From NCBI GenBank assembly GCA_045646845.1, contig JAZRLO010000045.1:1-64000 (forward strand): a stretch of 64,000 nucleotides of DNA. Reading direction: 5' to 3'. A model generated the notes under the pieces. That model was not told the DNA's origin. It worked only from the letters and a program-made list of their open reading frames with translations, and did not search any database. Within the stretch, counting starts at the first letter, position 1, and every line of letters begins with the position of its first letter. The stretch is from HGM04593 sp045646845 (lineage in GTDB: Bacteria > Bacteroidota > Bacteroidia > Bacteroidales > Bacteroidaceae). The translations under genes were made by a program, and so were the position numbers. Shown one piece after another: positions 8,813-17,763 of this stretch.

Positions 8813-10375
8813 ATGAGGAAAGCTGTAATGATACTGGCCCTGCTTGCAATTCCGTTGACCGGAATTCTTGCACAGGATGAACGGGGAAAATATTTTTATA
8901 AAAAGGAGTATGAGTATGCTTCCTTACCGCAGTTCAATGAGATAAAGAACAGCCTGCCCCGGCCTGTGTGGGAGGAGAACCCCGAATGGGTGAAACTATA
9001 CTGGAGAGCCTGGGAAATTGCATTCTCGAACCTGAGGCAACCACCAGCGGGCTCCCCTCTCGTCGCCAACTGGATTGATGAGGGGCTTTCACCTCAGATT
9101 TTCCAATGGGACACACATTTCATGGTAATGTTCGGCAGATATGCCGGGCATATATTTCCGTTCATAGAATCGCAAGACAATTTCTATGCACGTCAGCACA
9201 GCAACGGAATGATTTGCCGCATACTTAACGAAGCTGACGGCATTGACCACCATTGGGGGCTCGGTCCCAACTATGCGCGTACTATAAATCCACCGCTCTT
9301 CAGTTGGGCCGAGATGGAGTATTTCAGGTTCACGAAGGATACGCTGCGTCTTGAAAGAGTTCTTGAGCCAATAGAAAGATATGTGGCATGGGTTGAGGAG
9401 AACCGTAGGGCCAACGGAACTGAGCACCGGCTTTATTGGTCGAACGGACAGGCTAGCGGAATGGACAACACACCACGTGACATGGGACGTCCGGCTCCCG
9501 ACGGTGACATACACTCGGCTACCGATGCCATGGGGTGGATAGACATGTCATCGCAGATAAAGATGTGTTACGATAATCTTGCCGAAATATGTACCATCCT
9601 CGGTGAAAACAGAAAGGCAAAAAAATACAAAAAGAAAGCCACAGACCTGTCAGAGCGTATAAACCGTTACATGTGGGACAATGAAACAGGCCTTTATTAC
9701 GATGTGGACACTGCATCGGTACGCACTCCATGGATAACGTCCGCCACATTCTGGCCTATGCTAGCCGGAATATCATCACCGGAACAGACCGCATGTCTTG
9801 TAAAAGCCATAAAGGATGAAAGTCTCTTTTGGCGTCGTCTGCCCCTGCCTTCACTTGCAGCCAACCAACCCTACTACGACAAATGTGGATGTTATTGGCG
9901 AGGCGGAGTATGGGCACCGACAACTTATATGACAGTGAAGGGGTTGCAGAAAAGCGGTTACGAGGAACTTGCCACAACAATAGCCCGCAAGAACATGGAG
10001 ACCATGTATAAGGTATTTGAATCGACCGGAACCATTTGGGAACTATATTCTCCCGATATGTATATGCCGGCAACGGACGCAACTGGTATTAACATGGTAA
10101 AGCCTGATTTTGTGGGATGGAGTGGCCTAATACCGATATCCCTGTTCATTGAGAATATAATAGGAATAAGGGCCGATGCTACTGTAAACCGCGTTGTATG
10201 GCACAGCACAAGCGACAGATGTCACGGTGTAACCGGGCTGCGATTCGGGGATGTGGAAACATCATTGATTCGTGAGGGGAACATGGTTTATGTGGAATCC
10301 AATGCTCCTTATCAGTTGTCAATCAACGGAAAAGAATACAGGATTTTACAAGGTAAACAGAGTCTTGGACTTTGA
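8813..10375 (+). CDS. Trehalase-like (alpha/alpha)6 glycoside hydrolase
   Basis: 520 aa with a cleavable signal peptide (MRKAVMILALLAIPLTGILA). The fold type is suggested by FQWDTHFMVMFGRYAG, SGMDNTPRDMG (the general-acid region with Asp), the TPWITSATFWPMLAGI segment, and GGVWAPTTYMTVKGL followed by TGTIWELYSP with the second acidic residue. These fit the GH37/GH63-type MGH1-like domain. It probably acts on an alpha-glucoside or mannoside in the periplasm; the precise family cannot be fixed by eye. It is last in the operon with the peptidase and GDPD-like genes. Confidence 0.8.
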   Translation: MRKAVMILALLAIPLTGILAQDERGKYFYKKEYEYASLPQFNEIKNSLPRPVWEENPEWVKLYWRAWEIAFSNLRQPPAGSPLVANWIDEGLSPQIFQWDTHFMVMFGRYAGHIFPFIESQDNFYARQHSNGMICRILNEADGIDHHWGLGPNYARTINPPLFSWAEMEYFRFTKDTLRLERVLEPIERYVAWVEENRRANGTEHRLYWSNGQASGMDNTPRDMGRPAPDGDIHSATDAMGWIDMSSQIKMCYDNLAEICTILGENRKAKKYKKKATDLSERINRYMWDNETGLYYDVDTASVRTPWITSATFWPMLAGISSPEQTACLVKAIKDESLFWRRLPLPSLAANQPYYDKCGCYWRGGVWAPTTYMTVKGLQKSGYEELATTIARKNMETMYKVFESTGTIWELYSPDMYMPATDATGINMVKPDFVGWSGLIPISLFIENIIGIRADATVNRVVWHSTSDRCHGVTGLRFGDVETSLIREGNMVYVESNAPYQLSINGKEYRILQGKQSLGL

Positions 10376-10418
10376 TTTGACAGGCACGCCATGTCTGTAA
10401 GGTTCGCATGATTTCCAT

Positions 10419-10470
10419 CTCCCTCCGCAACTACGTTGCTCGTCCCTCCTGACAAAGAGGGACAGTTTTT
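10419..10470. repeat. Dispersed intergenic repeat, copy 1 (CTCCCTCCG...GACAGTTTTT)
   Basis: It starts CTCCCTCCGC and ends AGAGGGACAGTTTTT. Similar copies lie at 25136-25188 and 57479-57659, with a relative at 56148-56197. All are between genes. CGTCCCTC and GAGGGACAG can pair, so it may act as a terminator for the glycosidase operon. Confidence 0.65.
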
Positions 10471-10505
10471 AGCATGTATGCGTTTTAGGGCCTTCTTGTG
10501 TGTTG

Positions 10506-11003
10506 TTATTCTTCCCCTTCGGGTGTGTGAAGTATCAGCGTTGTTGCGCCCAGGGTGATTATTGCACCGTCCTCAATGAGCAGTCTTTCTCGATTGCCGA
10601 GTATGCGGTTCATGACGAATGTTCCCACCACGCTCTGGTTGTCACGTATAGTGTATGTAAGCTCGCCATTATAGCCGCGTTTCACGTTTATTATACAGTG
10701 ACGGCGGTCCATACTGGGGTCGCTGGTCTCAATGGGATGTGAAATTACGGTACCTTTGTTATATCGTCCGAACATATTGTCACCCTCGCAAAGAGGAATG
10801 ACCTGCTTGTAACAGAATGTATTCTCTATTACTACTATATGTCCGAAATCTTCAGTCTGGATATCTTCTTCGTTCTCACCTATTCTAATGGTGAAACTCT
10901 TGCGGCAATGCTCGCATTCGAAGACCAATGACTGACCCTCCTTGTAACCCCTTGCATCGAAATCAATGGCATGGTCGCACTTGGGGCATATAATCTTACT
11001 CAT
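10506..11003 (-). CDS. Zinc-ribbon FHA-domain protein
   Basis: 165 aa. The N-terminus has CPKC and CEHC pairs about 20 residues apart (zinc ribbon). Residues about 75-160 form a forkhead-associated domain: GDNMFGRYNKG, then DPSMDRRHCIINV, the Ser/Arg/His loop that binds phosphothreonine, and DNQSVVGTFVMN. It should read phospho-Thr signals in the cytosol. It follows the HU-SPOR gene by 21 bp and is probably its operon partner. Confidence 0.9.
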   Translation of the reverse strand: MSKIICPKCDHAIDFDARGYKEGQSLVFECEHCRKSFTIRIGENEEDIQTEDFGHIVVIENTFCYKQVIPLCEGDNMFGRYNKGTVISHPIETSDPSMDRRHCIINVKRGYNGELTYTIRDNQSVVGTFVMNRILGNRERLLIEDGAIITLGATTLILHTPEGEE

Positions 11004-11024
11004 AAAGCGTAGTGTTGTTGTGGA

Positions 11025-11951
11025 TTAGAGTGAGTAAACCCAGGCATCGGCAAATACTGCCTTTACGGCCGGGAGTGACGAGTAGGCTTCTTCAGGAGTC
11101 ATAAAGCTACCGTAAACGACTCTATACCTGTTCTTTTCGCCCAACACCGTATAGTCGGCCTTGTGCAGCAACTGGAACTCGTCAACAGCCATCTTGGCTT
11201 TCTTCTCGCTCTGGAAGCATGCAATAACAATGTGATGTTTTTCCTTTGCTTCACTCTCGAGTATAGTTACCGGTTCTTCGGCCACTGCGGACTCCTGAAG
11301 AGTGGTGGCTGCAGAAACGGGAACTGCTACGACAGGTTCCTGTTCTGTGCGTACGTCCATAGTCTTTGCGGATACGGAGATGTCGGCGATTGAAGCCTGC
11401 ATGTCAGATGATGAGAACATATGGTTTGCAAAAGGTGCGATAAGAAAGAATGCTACTGCTATTGTAGCAGCAACGGCAATGTATTTCCTTATGCTCTTGT
11501 GCGATATTACAATCTCCTTCTTTTCGAGGTCGCTCAACAGAGGAAGCGGCAGGGGCTCGAAACCGAAATTGTACGGGTCGTCAATGCCGTTGGGATTGGG
11601 GGCAAAAGAGAATTCACCCTTCACATTCATTGAGAATGTTCCGAGTTCACCGAAACGGAGCGCACCCTTGGCCGAAAGTTCCTTCTTGAAATCAGCGGTA
11701 TCCTTTGAGAGTGCAGAAAGTGCCTCGCTGTATGAATATTTGCCTCCGGCAAGGTATTCCGACAGCAACAGCATGTCGTCAACCTTGATGTTGGGGTTAA
11801 AAAGAAGTGCCCTATGAGGGGGCATAAACATCTTATCCTCAGGGTTATAACTTGCAGGAACCTCGTGAGCGAGGAATGCACCGACACCGGGGATAATCAC
11901 GCAATCATTGCGTGCAATAAGCTTAGATATGTTCTTAATCAATTTTTCCAC
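11025..11951 (-). CDS. HU-like DNA-binding-fold / SPOR-domain membrane protein
   Basis: 308 aa. Residues 1-75 resemble the HU/CCDC81-type domain of Bacteroidota (NDCVIIPGVGAFLAHE, then an ALLFNPNIKVDD arm). A single membrane helix follows near residues 158-178 (YIAVAATIAVAFFLIAPF). The end (about 228-305) is a SPOR domain that binds denuded peptidoglycan (HHIVIACFQSEKKAKMAV, then RYRVVYGSF). The order suggests a cytosolic HU part and a periplasmic SPOR part, linking the cell interior to the division septum. TAAATTTG on the minus strand (11956-11963) lies 5 nt before the ATG, so the message may have a very short leader. Confidence 0.85.
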   Translation of the reverse strand: MEKLIKNISKLIARNDCVIIPGVGAFLAHEVPASYNPEDKMFMPPHRALLFNPNIKVDDMLLLSEYLAGGKYSYSEALSALSKDTADFKKELSAKGALRFGELGTFSMNVKGEFSFAPNPNGIDDPYNFGFEPLPLPLLSDLEKKEIVISHKSIRKYIAVAATIAVAFFLIAPFANHMFSSSDMQASIADISVSAKTMDVRTEQEPVVAVPVSAATTLQESAVAEEPVTILESEAKEKHHIVIACFQSEKKAKMAVDEFQLLHKADYTVLGEKNRYRVVYGSFMTPEEAYSSLPAVKAVFADAWVYSL

Positions 11952-12055
11952 GAAGCAAATTTAGTAAAAAATATATTGATACACCTCATTTTATACGAAA
12001 AAAATATCTTCTTTTTTGTATCTTCGTGACCTGAATAACCCAACGACAGGAAATC

Positions 12056-13879
12056 ATGCAACAACCACGCAAAATAGAACTTCTTGCTCCTGCTAAAGAT
12101 TGTGAAACAGGAATCGCCGCAATTGACCACGGCGCAGATGCTGTATATATAGGCGCAGCACAGTTCGGTGCGCGTCAGGCCGCCGGAAATTCTGTGGAAG
12201 ATATAGCGCGTCTGGTAGAATATGCACACATCTTCGGCGCGAAAGTATATGTAACACTCAACACAATCATATATGATGATGAAGTCCCGGCAGTCGAGAA
12301 GCTTGTCAAGGAACTGTACGAGATTGGGGTGGATGCACTGATTGTACAGGATATGGGCATAACAAGAATGGACATCCCGCCAATTGAACTGCATGCAAGC
12401 ACGCAGATGGACAACCGCACACCCGAAAAGGCCCGATTCCTTGCAGACATCGGTTTTCCACGCATAGTTCTTGCCCGTGAACTGTCGCTTTCGCAGATTA
12501 AGGAGATACACGATGTCGTCCCCGAAACGGAACTCGAGGTGTTTGTTCATGGTGCGTTGTGTGTCAGCTACAGCGGACAATGCTACGCATCGCAGCACTG
12601 TTTCGGGCGCAGTGCCAACCGTGGCGCATGCGCACAGTTCTGTCGTCTGCCGTTCAGCCTTGTCGATTCGGACGGGAGCGTCATTGCACGCGACAAGCAC
12701 CTTCTCTCATTGAAAGACATGAACCGCAGCGCGCATATCGAGGAAATGCTCGACGCCGGCGTGACCTCGTTCAAGATTGAAGGCCGCCTGAAAGATATCT
12801 CTTACGTAAAGAACATAACCGCATACTACAGAAAAAAACTGGATGAAGTACTTGCACGACGCAGGGAATATACAAGAGCGTCATACGGCAAGTGTGTTCC
12901 GCAGTTCACACCTGCTCCCGGAAAGAGTTTCAACCGCGGTTTCACGGACTATATGCTGCATGGCGAAAAAGGTGACATGACATCGTTTGACACACCTAAG
13001 TCAAAGGGAGAATATGTGGGAAAGGTCAAATTCGTTTCACGCAACTATTTTACCGCAGTAGGAGAGATTCTCAACAACGGTGACGGGCTATGCTTCGTGG
13101 GCCGTGACGGAAAGCTTTGCGGATTCCGCATAAACAGGGTAGAGGGGAACAGGGTTTTTCCCCAGACGATGCCACCAGTGGAGAGCGGCGATGAACTCTT
13201 CCGCAACTACGACTGCGCATTCGAAAGGGAGCTTGCCCGCCCGGCACAACCCCGCAAGATGTCGCTGTCGCTAAAGTTCGGAGAGAGTAAGTTCGGCTTC
13301 ATGCTGCAGGGTACCGACGAGAGCGGAGTAGAGCAATGTGTGGAGATGCCGTTCAAGAAGGAACCGGCCCGTTCATCACAAAAAGAGAATATCGTCAACC
13401 AGTTGAAGAAATGGGGAAACACCCCCTTTGATGCAGTAAAGGTCGAGGTTGACTTGTCGGGCGAGTGGTTTGTACCGTCTTCACTGCTTTCCGAGATGCG
13501 CCGCTCACTATGCGCACTGCTTTTGGAGGGACATAAAGGCACCCCAAGTGGCGAATTGACAAACAACAGTAAATTAAAAACACCATTCGTAACTGCCGAA
13601 ATAGACTATAAAGGAAACATATCAAATAATTATGCCAGAGAGTTTTATGCACAACATGGAGTGTTAAAAACAGCACCGGCATATGAAATTGAGCCGCCAG
13701 TTGGCGTAACAGTCATGTTCTGCAAACATTGCATTAAATACAGCATGGGGTGGTGCACCAAAAACGGCACAAAATCGCCTTTCAAAGAGCCGTTTTACCT
13801 TGTAAGCGGCGATGGAAAACGCTTCGGACTGCGCTTTAATTGCAAAGAATGTATAATGGAGGTGATTGCTGAGAAATAA
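12056..13879 (+). CDS. U32-family RNA hydroxylation protein (RlhA/TrhP-like)
   Basis: 607 aa. The U32 signature EVFVHGALCVSYSGQCYAS is present near residues 160-180, followed by more Cys (SQHCFGRSANRGACAQFC). The N-terminal LLAPAKDCETGIAAIDHGADAVYIG is the family's TIM-barrel start. Although named peptidases, the studied E. coli members (RlhA on 23S rRNA, TrhP on tRNA) work in RNA hydroxylation with prephenate-dependent chemistry. The size suggests the long RlhA-like form. The C-terminus carries an extra Cys group (FCKHCIKYSMGWC and NCKEC), which may bind a metal. TATCTTCG at 12019-12026 is a likely -7 box. Confidence 0.9.
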   Translation: MQQPRKIELLAPAKDCETGIAAIDHGADAVYIGAAQFGARQAAGNSVEDIARLVEYAHIFGAKVYVTLNTIIYDDEVPAVEKLVKELYEIGVDALIVQDMGITRMDIPPIELHASTQMDNRTPEKARFLADIGFPRIVLARELSLSQIKEIHDVVPETELEVFVHGALCVSYSGQCYASQHCFGRSANRGACAQFCRLPFSLVDSDGSVIARDKHLLSLKDMNRSAHIEEMLDAGVTSFKIEGRLKDISYVKNITAYYRKKLDEVLARRREYTRASYGKCVPQFTPAPGKSFNRGFTDYMLHGEKGDMTSFDTPKSKGEYVGKVKFVSRNYFTAVGEILNNGDGLCFVGRDGKLCGFRINRVEGNRVFPQTMPPVESGDELFRNYDCAFERELARPAQPRKMSLSLKFGESKFGFMLQGTDESGVEQCVEMPFKKEPARSSQKENIVNQLKKWGNTPFDAVKVEVDLSGEWFVPSSLLSEMRRSLCALLLEGHKGTPSGELTNNSKLKTPFVTAEIDYKGNISNNYAREFYAQHGVLKTAPAYEIEPPVGVTVMFCKHCIKYSMGWCTKNGTKSPFKEPFYLVSGDGKRFGLRFNCKECIMEVIAEK

Positions 13880-13990
13880 TTCCTTGGTATATAAGAGAAA
13901 AAGCCGCATTAACTATACAAAAGATTTAACAAAATGCCATTCAAGACAAAGCGGCAATTCCTACACGGAACATAAGGTAAAACAATAAAA

Positions 13991-14030
13991 AACTGCACCA
14001 TAGACAGCTGTCTATGGTGCAGTTTTTTAT
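13991..14030. terminator. Bidirectional terminator
   Basis: A 34-bp perfect palindrome (13991-14024, AACTGCACCATAGACAG and its complement) flanked by A-run on the left and T-run on the right. It separates two convergent genes (U32 on plus, aminotransferase on minus). Confidence 0.92.
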
Positions 14031-14039
14031 ATATGTCAT

Positions 14040-15242
14040 TTACAGATTCACTCTACCGGGATACTGTTCAAGAGCCTTGCCGAGCAGGAATATGGCGCGC
14101 TTCAAATCGGCTTTGTCAATGGCGTATGCTATACGCACTTCGTTCTTTCCAAAGCCCTCCTCGCTGTAGAATCCCGATGCGGGAGCCATCATGATTGTCT
14201 CGCCCTCGTACTCGAAATCGGTCAAACACCATTCGCAGAACTTGTCACTGTCATCAATGGGCAAGCGTGCAACAGTGTAAAAAGCACCCATAGGAATAGG
14301 GGAATAAACACCGGGCAATTTGTTCAATTCATCAACAAGGCAGTTCCTGCGTTCTATGTACTGCTCATATGTGTTTATGGCGTATGAGCGTGGAGCATCA
14401 ATGGAAGCCTCTGCCACAACCTGGCCAAGGAGTGGGGGACTAAGACGCGCCTGGCAGAACTTCATGACAGCCTGACGTACAGCCTTGTTCTTTGTTATCA
14501 ATGCACCTATTCTTATACCGCATTCGGAATAACGCTTTGAAACTGAATCTATAAGGACTACATTCTCTTCAATTCCCTCGAGGTGACATGCCGAGATATA
14601 AGGTGAACCAGTATAGATGAATTCACGATAGACCTCATCGGAGAAGAGGTATAGATTATGCTTCTTTACAAGATCGCGTATGCGGTTCATCTCGTTGCGT
14701 GTGTAGAGATAGCCCGTAGGGTTGTTGGGGTTACATATAAGAATACCGCGTGTACGCTCGTTTATAAGCTCCTCGAAACGTTCCATAGGTGGCAACGCGA
14801 ACGACTCGTCGATGGTTGAGCGTATGGGACGGATTACTGCGCCGGCCGATATTGCGAATGCCATATAGTTGGCATATGCAGGTTCGGGAACAATAATCTC
14901 GTCACCGGGGTTCAAACAGGTGAGGAATGCGAATAGCACAGCCTCGGAACCGCCGGATGTCACTATAATGTCATCGGCCTTGAGCTTTATCTGATACTGG
15001 TCGTAGTATCCCACGAGTTTTTCACGGAGTGACAGAAAACCGTCACTGGGACTGTATTCAAGAATCTTCTGGTCAAACTTTTTTATTGCATCAAGCGCGA
15101 CATCGGGAGAATTGAGGTCGGGCTGACCGATATTTAGATGATATACCTTGACACCGCGTTCCTTTGCAGCATTGGCGAAAGGTGCCAATTTGCGGATTGG
15201 TGACGAAGGCATAAGAACGGCTCTTTCTGATAATTCGGGCAT
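14040..15242 (-). CDS. Class I/II PLP-dependent aminotransferase
   Basis: 400 aa, the normal length for fold-type I aminotransferases. Seen: IGQPDLNSPD near the start, SGGSEAV (phosphate binding), ICNPNNPTGYLYT, FSDEVYREF and the Schiff-base Lys in SVSKRYSECGIRIG; the last Arg is in NEVRIAYAI. Likely an aspartate or broad aromatic/alanine aminotransferase; the exact amino donor is not decided by these motifs. TAAATTTG on the minus strand at 15268-15275 is a fitting -7 box. Confidence 0.93.
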   Translation of the reverse strand: MPELSERAVLMPSSPIRKLAPFANAAKERGVKVYHLNIGQPDLNSPDVALDAIKKFDQKILEYSPSDGFLSLREKLVGYYDQYQIKLKADDIIVTSGGSEAVLFAFLTCLNPGDEIIVPEPAYANYMAFAISAGAVIRPIRSTIDESFALPPMERFEELINERTRGILICNPNNPTGYLYTRNEMNRIRDLVKKHNLYLFSDEVYREFIYTGSPYISACHLEGIEENVVLIDSVSKRYSECGIRIGALITKNKAVRQAVMKFCQARLSPPLLGQVVAEASIDAPRSYAINTYEQYIERRNCLVDELNKLPGVYSPIPMGAFYTVARLPIDDSDKFCEWCLTDFEYEGETIMMAPASGFYSEEGFGKNEVRIAYAIDKADLKRAIFLLGKALEQYPGRVNL

Positions 15243-15275
15243 ATTTATTCAATTTTTCAAAACTCCGCAAATTTA

Positions 15276-15882
15276 TAAAAAATAATGGATAATAAGGAAT
15301 ATCTATTACTATATATAAATAAGGAGAATTATATTATTTATTACTGATGCGTTAAAATTTAAACAAATTTGGTGATAATATAGAACTTGATTCAAATTTA
15401 GGAAACTCGGCGTTGCTGTCATATCAACCATACCTTAATGAGAAAATCATAAGATGTTCTCGATGAGCGGTAGCGAACTACCGAACGTGAGATATCTCAA
15501 CTTTCAATTAGAGATCCCTCGTCGCTTCGCTCTGTCGGGATAACATTATTGGGTCAACTGATATATTATTACAAAAAAAATAGTTTTTCGGAAAAATTCT
15601 CAAATCCGCGAGAATTCCAAATTTCTGTCCAGTTATCAAGGTGGTGTGCAAATTTCAAAATCGTATTAAACATAATATTCATTATCATTCAAAAGGGTAT
15701 ATATTAATCAAGAGGGGTTATAAACGGGAATTTAAGGTAAAGACAGATAATGAAAAGAATGACACCAATGAATATCCATCGATGTCATTCAAGTATGTGT
15801 TCAATTAGAAAAACCATCTTCCTCTACTATAAGGTCAGATCTTGAAAATGTGGGTCAACATCTATATTATTACCAAAATTTA
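15276..15882. other. AT-rich intergenic region, no gene seen
   Basis: About 600 bp without a convincing ORF in any frame. It holds fragments of the dispersed repeat (GATGTTCTCGATGAG near 15453 and GAGATCCCTCGTCGCTTCGC near 15511), a small hairpin (AATTCTC near 15594 with GAGAATT near 15609), and an imperfect 22-bp direct repeat (15551-15572 and 15852-15873). Confidence 0.6.
15453..15544. repeat. Dispersed repeat fragments
   Basis: AGATGTTCTCGATGAGCGG matches TGTTCTCGATG at 25118, GTGAGATATC matches GTGAGATATCC at 25105, and TCGCTTCGCTCTGTCGG is related to the fragment at 1127. This suggests a decayed composite intergenic repeat. Confidence 0.45.
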
Positions 15883-16077
15883 TCAATATTCTTCAAGTTC
15901 GTTAAGTCTTTCTGTAGCCTCTTCATTTCCTTGCAGACTTGCCTTCATGTACCAGGTCATTGCATCGTAAATATTCATCATAACACCACGACCTTCCTCA
16001 TAACACTTTGCAAGTGAGACCTGTGCATTTACATCTCCATTCTCGGCTGCCTTTTTAAGCCATTTGATTCCAAGCGT
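15883..16077 (-). pseudogene. Frameshifted C-terminal tail of the Sel1 protein
   Basis: In a frame different from the main Sel1 ORF, this stretch encodes LGIKWLKKAAENGDVNAQ, SLAKCYEEGRGV and a further MTWYMKASLQGNEEA piece, ending in LEEY before a TGA. These are the second half of one Sel1 repeat and one whole repeat, so it is clearly the original end of the neighbouring gene. The junction with the main frame lies near 16070-16085. About 15 residues of a repeat also seem to be missing there, which points to a deletion whose size is not a multiple of three. Confidence 0.75.
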
Positions 16078-17627
16078 TCACCTATTGTGTACATACAGTC
16101 TGCATTTCCTGCAGCTGCACCTTTTTGCAACCACTCAAATGCTTCATCCACATTCTCTTCAACCTCAATGTAATGTAAAAACAGTACATAGAAAGATGCG
16201 TCAAATCCGTTCTCTGCCGATTTTTTGAACCATTTCACAGCCTCTTCGTAGTTCTTCTCAACAAGGACTCCTTTCTGGTATCGAACTGCAACGATAAATT
16301 CGGCCTTGGCACTCCCCTGTTCTGCGGCTTTAATGTACCAATCCATTGCCAAAGAGTCGCAATGTTCTTCTCCTTCACTTTTTTCGTATATGGTACCTAT
16401 ATCAATCATTGCATCGCTATTCCCTTGCGCTGCAGCCATCGTCAACCATTTCAGTGCTTCTTTATTATCTGCCTCAACGCCATTACCTTCGGCGTACATA
16501 TCACCCAATTTGACTTGAGCTGTTACATCTCCACCTTCAGCGGCTTTTATATAACATTCAACAGCTTTTTTTGGGTCTGCTTCGGCATACTCACCGAATT
16601 CATACATTATACCAAGATGATATGCAGCCTGTATGTCGCCAAGTTCCGATGCTGCCGAGAGCAGCTCGAACGCTTTTTTGTTGTCGGCCGGGATTTCATT
16701 ATCTCTCAGAAGCAGCAATGCAAGCTCTCTCATGGCTTCTGCATTGCCCTGCTCGGCAGCTGCAGTAAACCATTTCATGGCTTCTTGCAGGTCAGTCTCA
16801 ACATCCTCATGATATACAATCAACAATCCTAAACGGTACTGAGCATCTTTGAGACCGTTTTCTGCGGCAGTTCTGTAGAGTTCAACAGCCTTTGTTATGT
16901 CCGTGTCAACAAATATCCCCCATTCATACATCGCCCCAAGATAGTATATTGATTCCATATCCTGCTGCTCAGCTGCGTGCGAGTACATTTCAAATGCCTT
17001 TTTGTAATCTTGAGGTACCTTGTCACCAACTATATATTTCCTACCTAATTCTCTTTGGGCTTCAGGACTTCCTTTCTCTGCAGCCGCTGTATATAGTTGG
17101 ATTGCCTTTTCAATATCATTTTCATAATACTCATAATTGCAACCAAGCATAAACATGGCATTGGCATCGCCCATTTCCGCAGCCTTTTCAAAATAACCGT
17201 TTGACTTTTCTGCATCAATATCAATATAGATAAATCCCAATAACGCATATGCATCATTAGCCCCTGACTCGGCTGCCTTATTACACCATTCTATTGCTTT
17301 GCTTTTATCTGCCTCTACACCTGTGCCCAAAAAATATGAGCTGGCAACATTCAGCTGAGCATTTGGATATCCCCTCTCGGCAGACAACAGGAAATACTCA
17401 AAAGCCTTTTTCTCATCCTTTTCAACCCCCAATCCTTCGGCATACATTTTTCCCAGGCAGTTGAGGGCAACGCTGTCACCCTCTTCGGAACTCTTTGTAT
17501 ATAACTTAAAAGCTTTCTTGTAATCCCCTTTTTCAAAAGCCGACTCGGCTTTCTCGAATGTACTCTGTGCCATGATTGCACCGGCAAACACAAAGCATGA
17601 CAATAATGTTAAAAGTAATCTTTTCAT
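16029..17627 (-). CDS. Exported Sel1-repeat protein (C-terminus frameshifted)
   Basis: 532 aa with a signal peptide (MKRLLLTLLSCFVFAGAIMA). The rest is a series of about 13-14 Sel1-type repeats of about 36 residues, each of the form A-x-LG-x-MYE-G-x-VxxDxxKAxEWYxKAAExG, forming a helical solenoid for protein binding. The last 15 or so residues (after MYTIGE) are out of frame with the family; the true tail continues in another frame to 15883. The gene may still make a nearly full-length product. The role is not known; Sel1 proteins serve as adaptors. Its 5' side faces dus across a 130-bp gap. Confidence 0.85.
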   Translation of the reverse strand: MKRLLLTLLSCFVFAGAIMAQSTFEKAESAFEKGDYKKAFKLYTKSSEEGDSVALNCLGKMYAEGLGVEKDEKKAFEYFLLSAERGYPNAQLNVASSYFLGTGVEADKSKAIEWCNKAAESGANDAYALLGFIYIDIDAEKSNGYFEKAAEMGDANAMFMLGCNYEYYENDIEKAIQLYTAAAEKGSPEAQRELGRKYIVGDKVPQDYKKAFEMYSHAAEQQDMESIYYLGAMYEWGIFVDTDITKAVELYRTAAENGLKDAQYRLGLLIVYHEDVETDLQEAMKWFTAAAEQGNAEAMRELALLLLRDNEIPADNKKAFELLSAASELGDIQAAYHLGIMYEFGEYAEADPKKAVECYIKAAEGGDVTAQVKLGDMYAEGNGVEADNKEALKWLTMAAAQGNSDAMIDIGTIYEKSEGEEHCDSLAMDWYIKAAEQGSAKAEFIVAVRYQKGVLVEKNYEEAVKWFKKSAENGFDASFYVLFLHYIEVEENVDEAFEWLQKGAAAGNADCMYTIGERLESNGLKRQPRMEM

Positions 17628-17763
17628 ATCTGTAATTATTTATTAATTTATCAAAATGAGTTTTAAACGACGGCAAACCTATCATTCGGTTGCCACGATT
17701 AATACAAATTTAACAAATATAATTATATTTGTAATATTATACGGATTTTATTTCTGCCCTACT

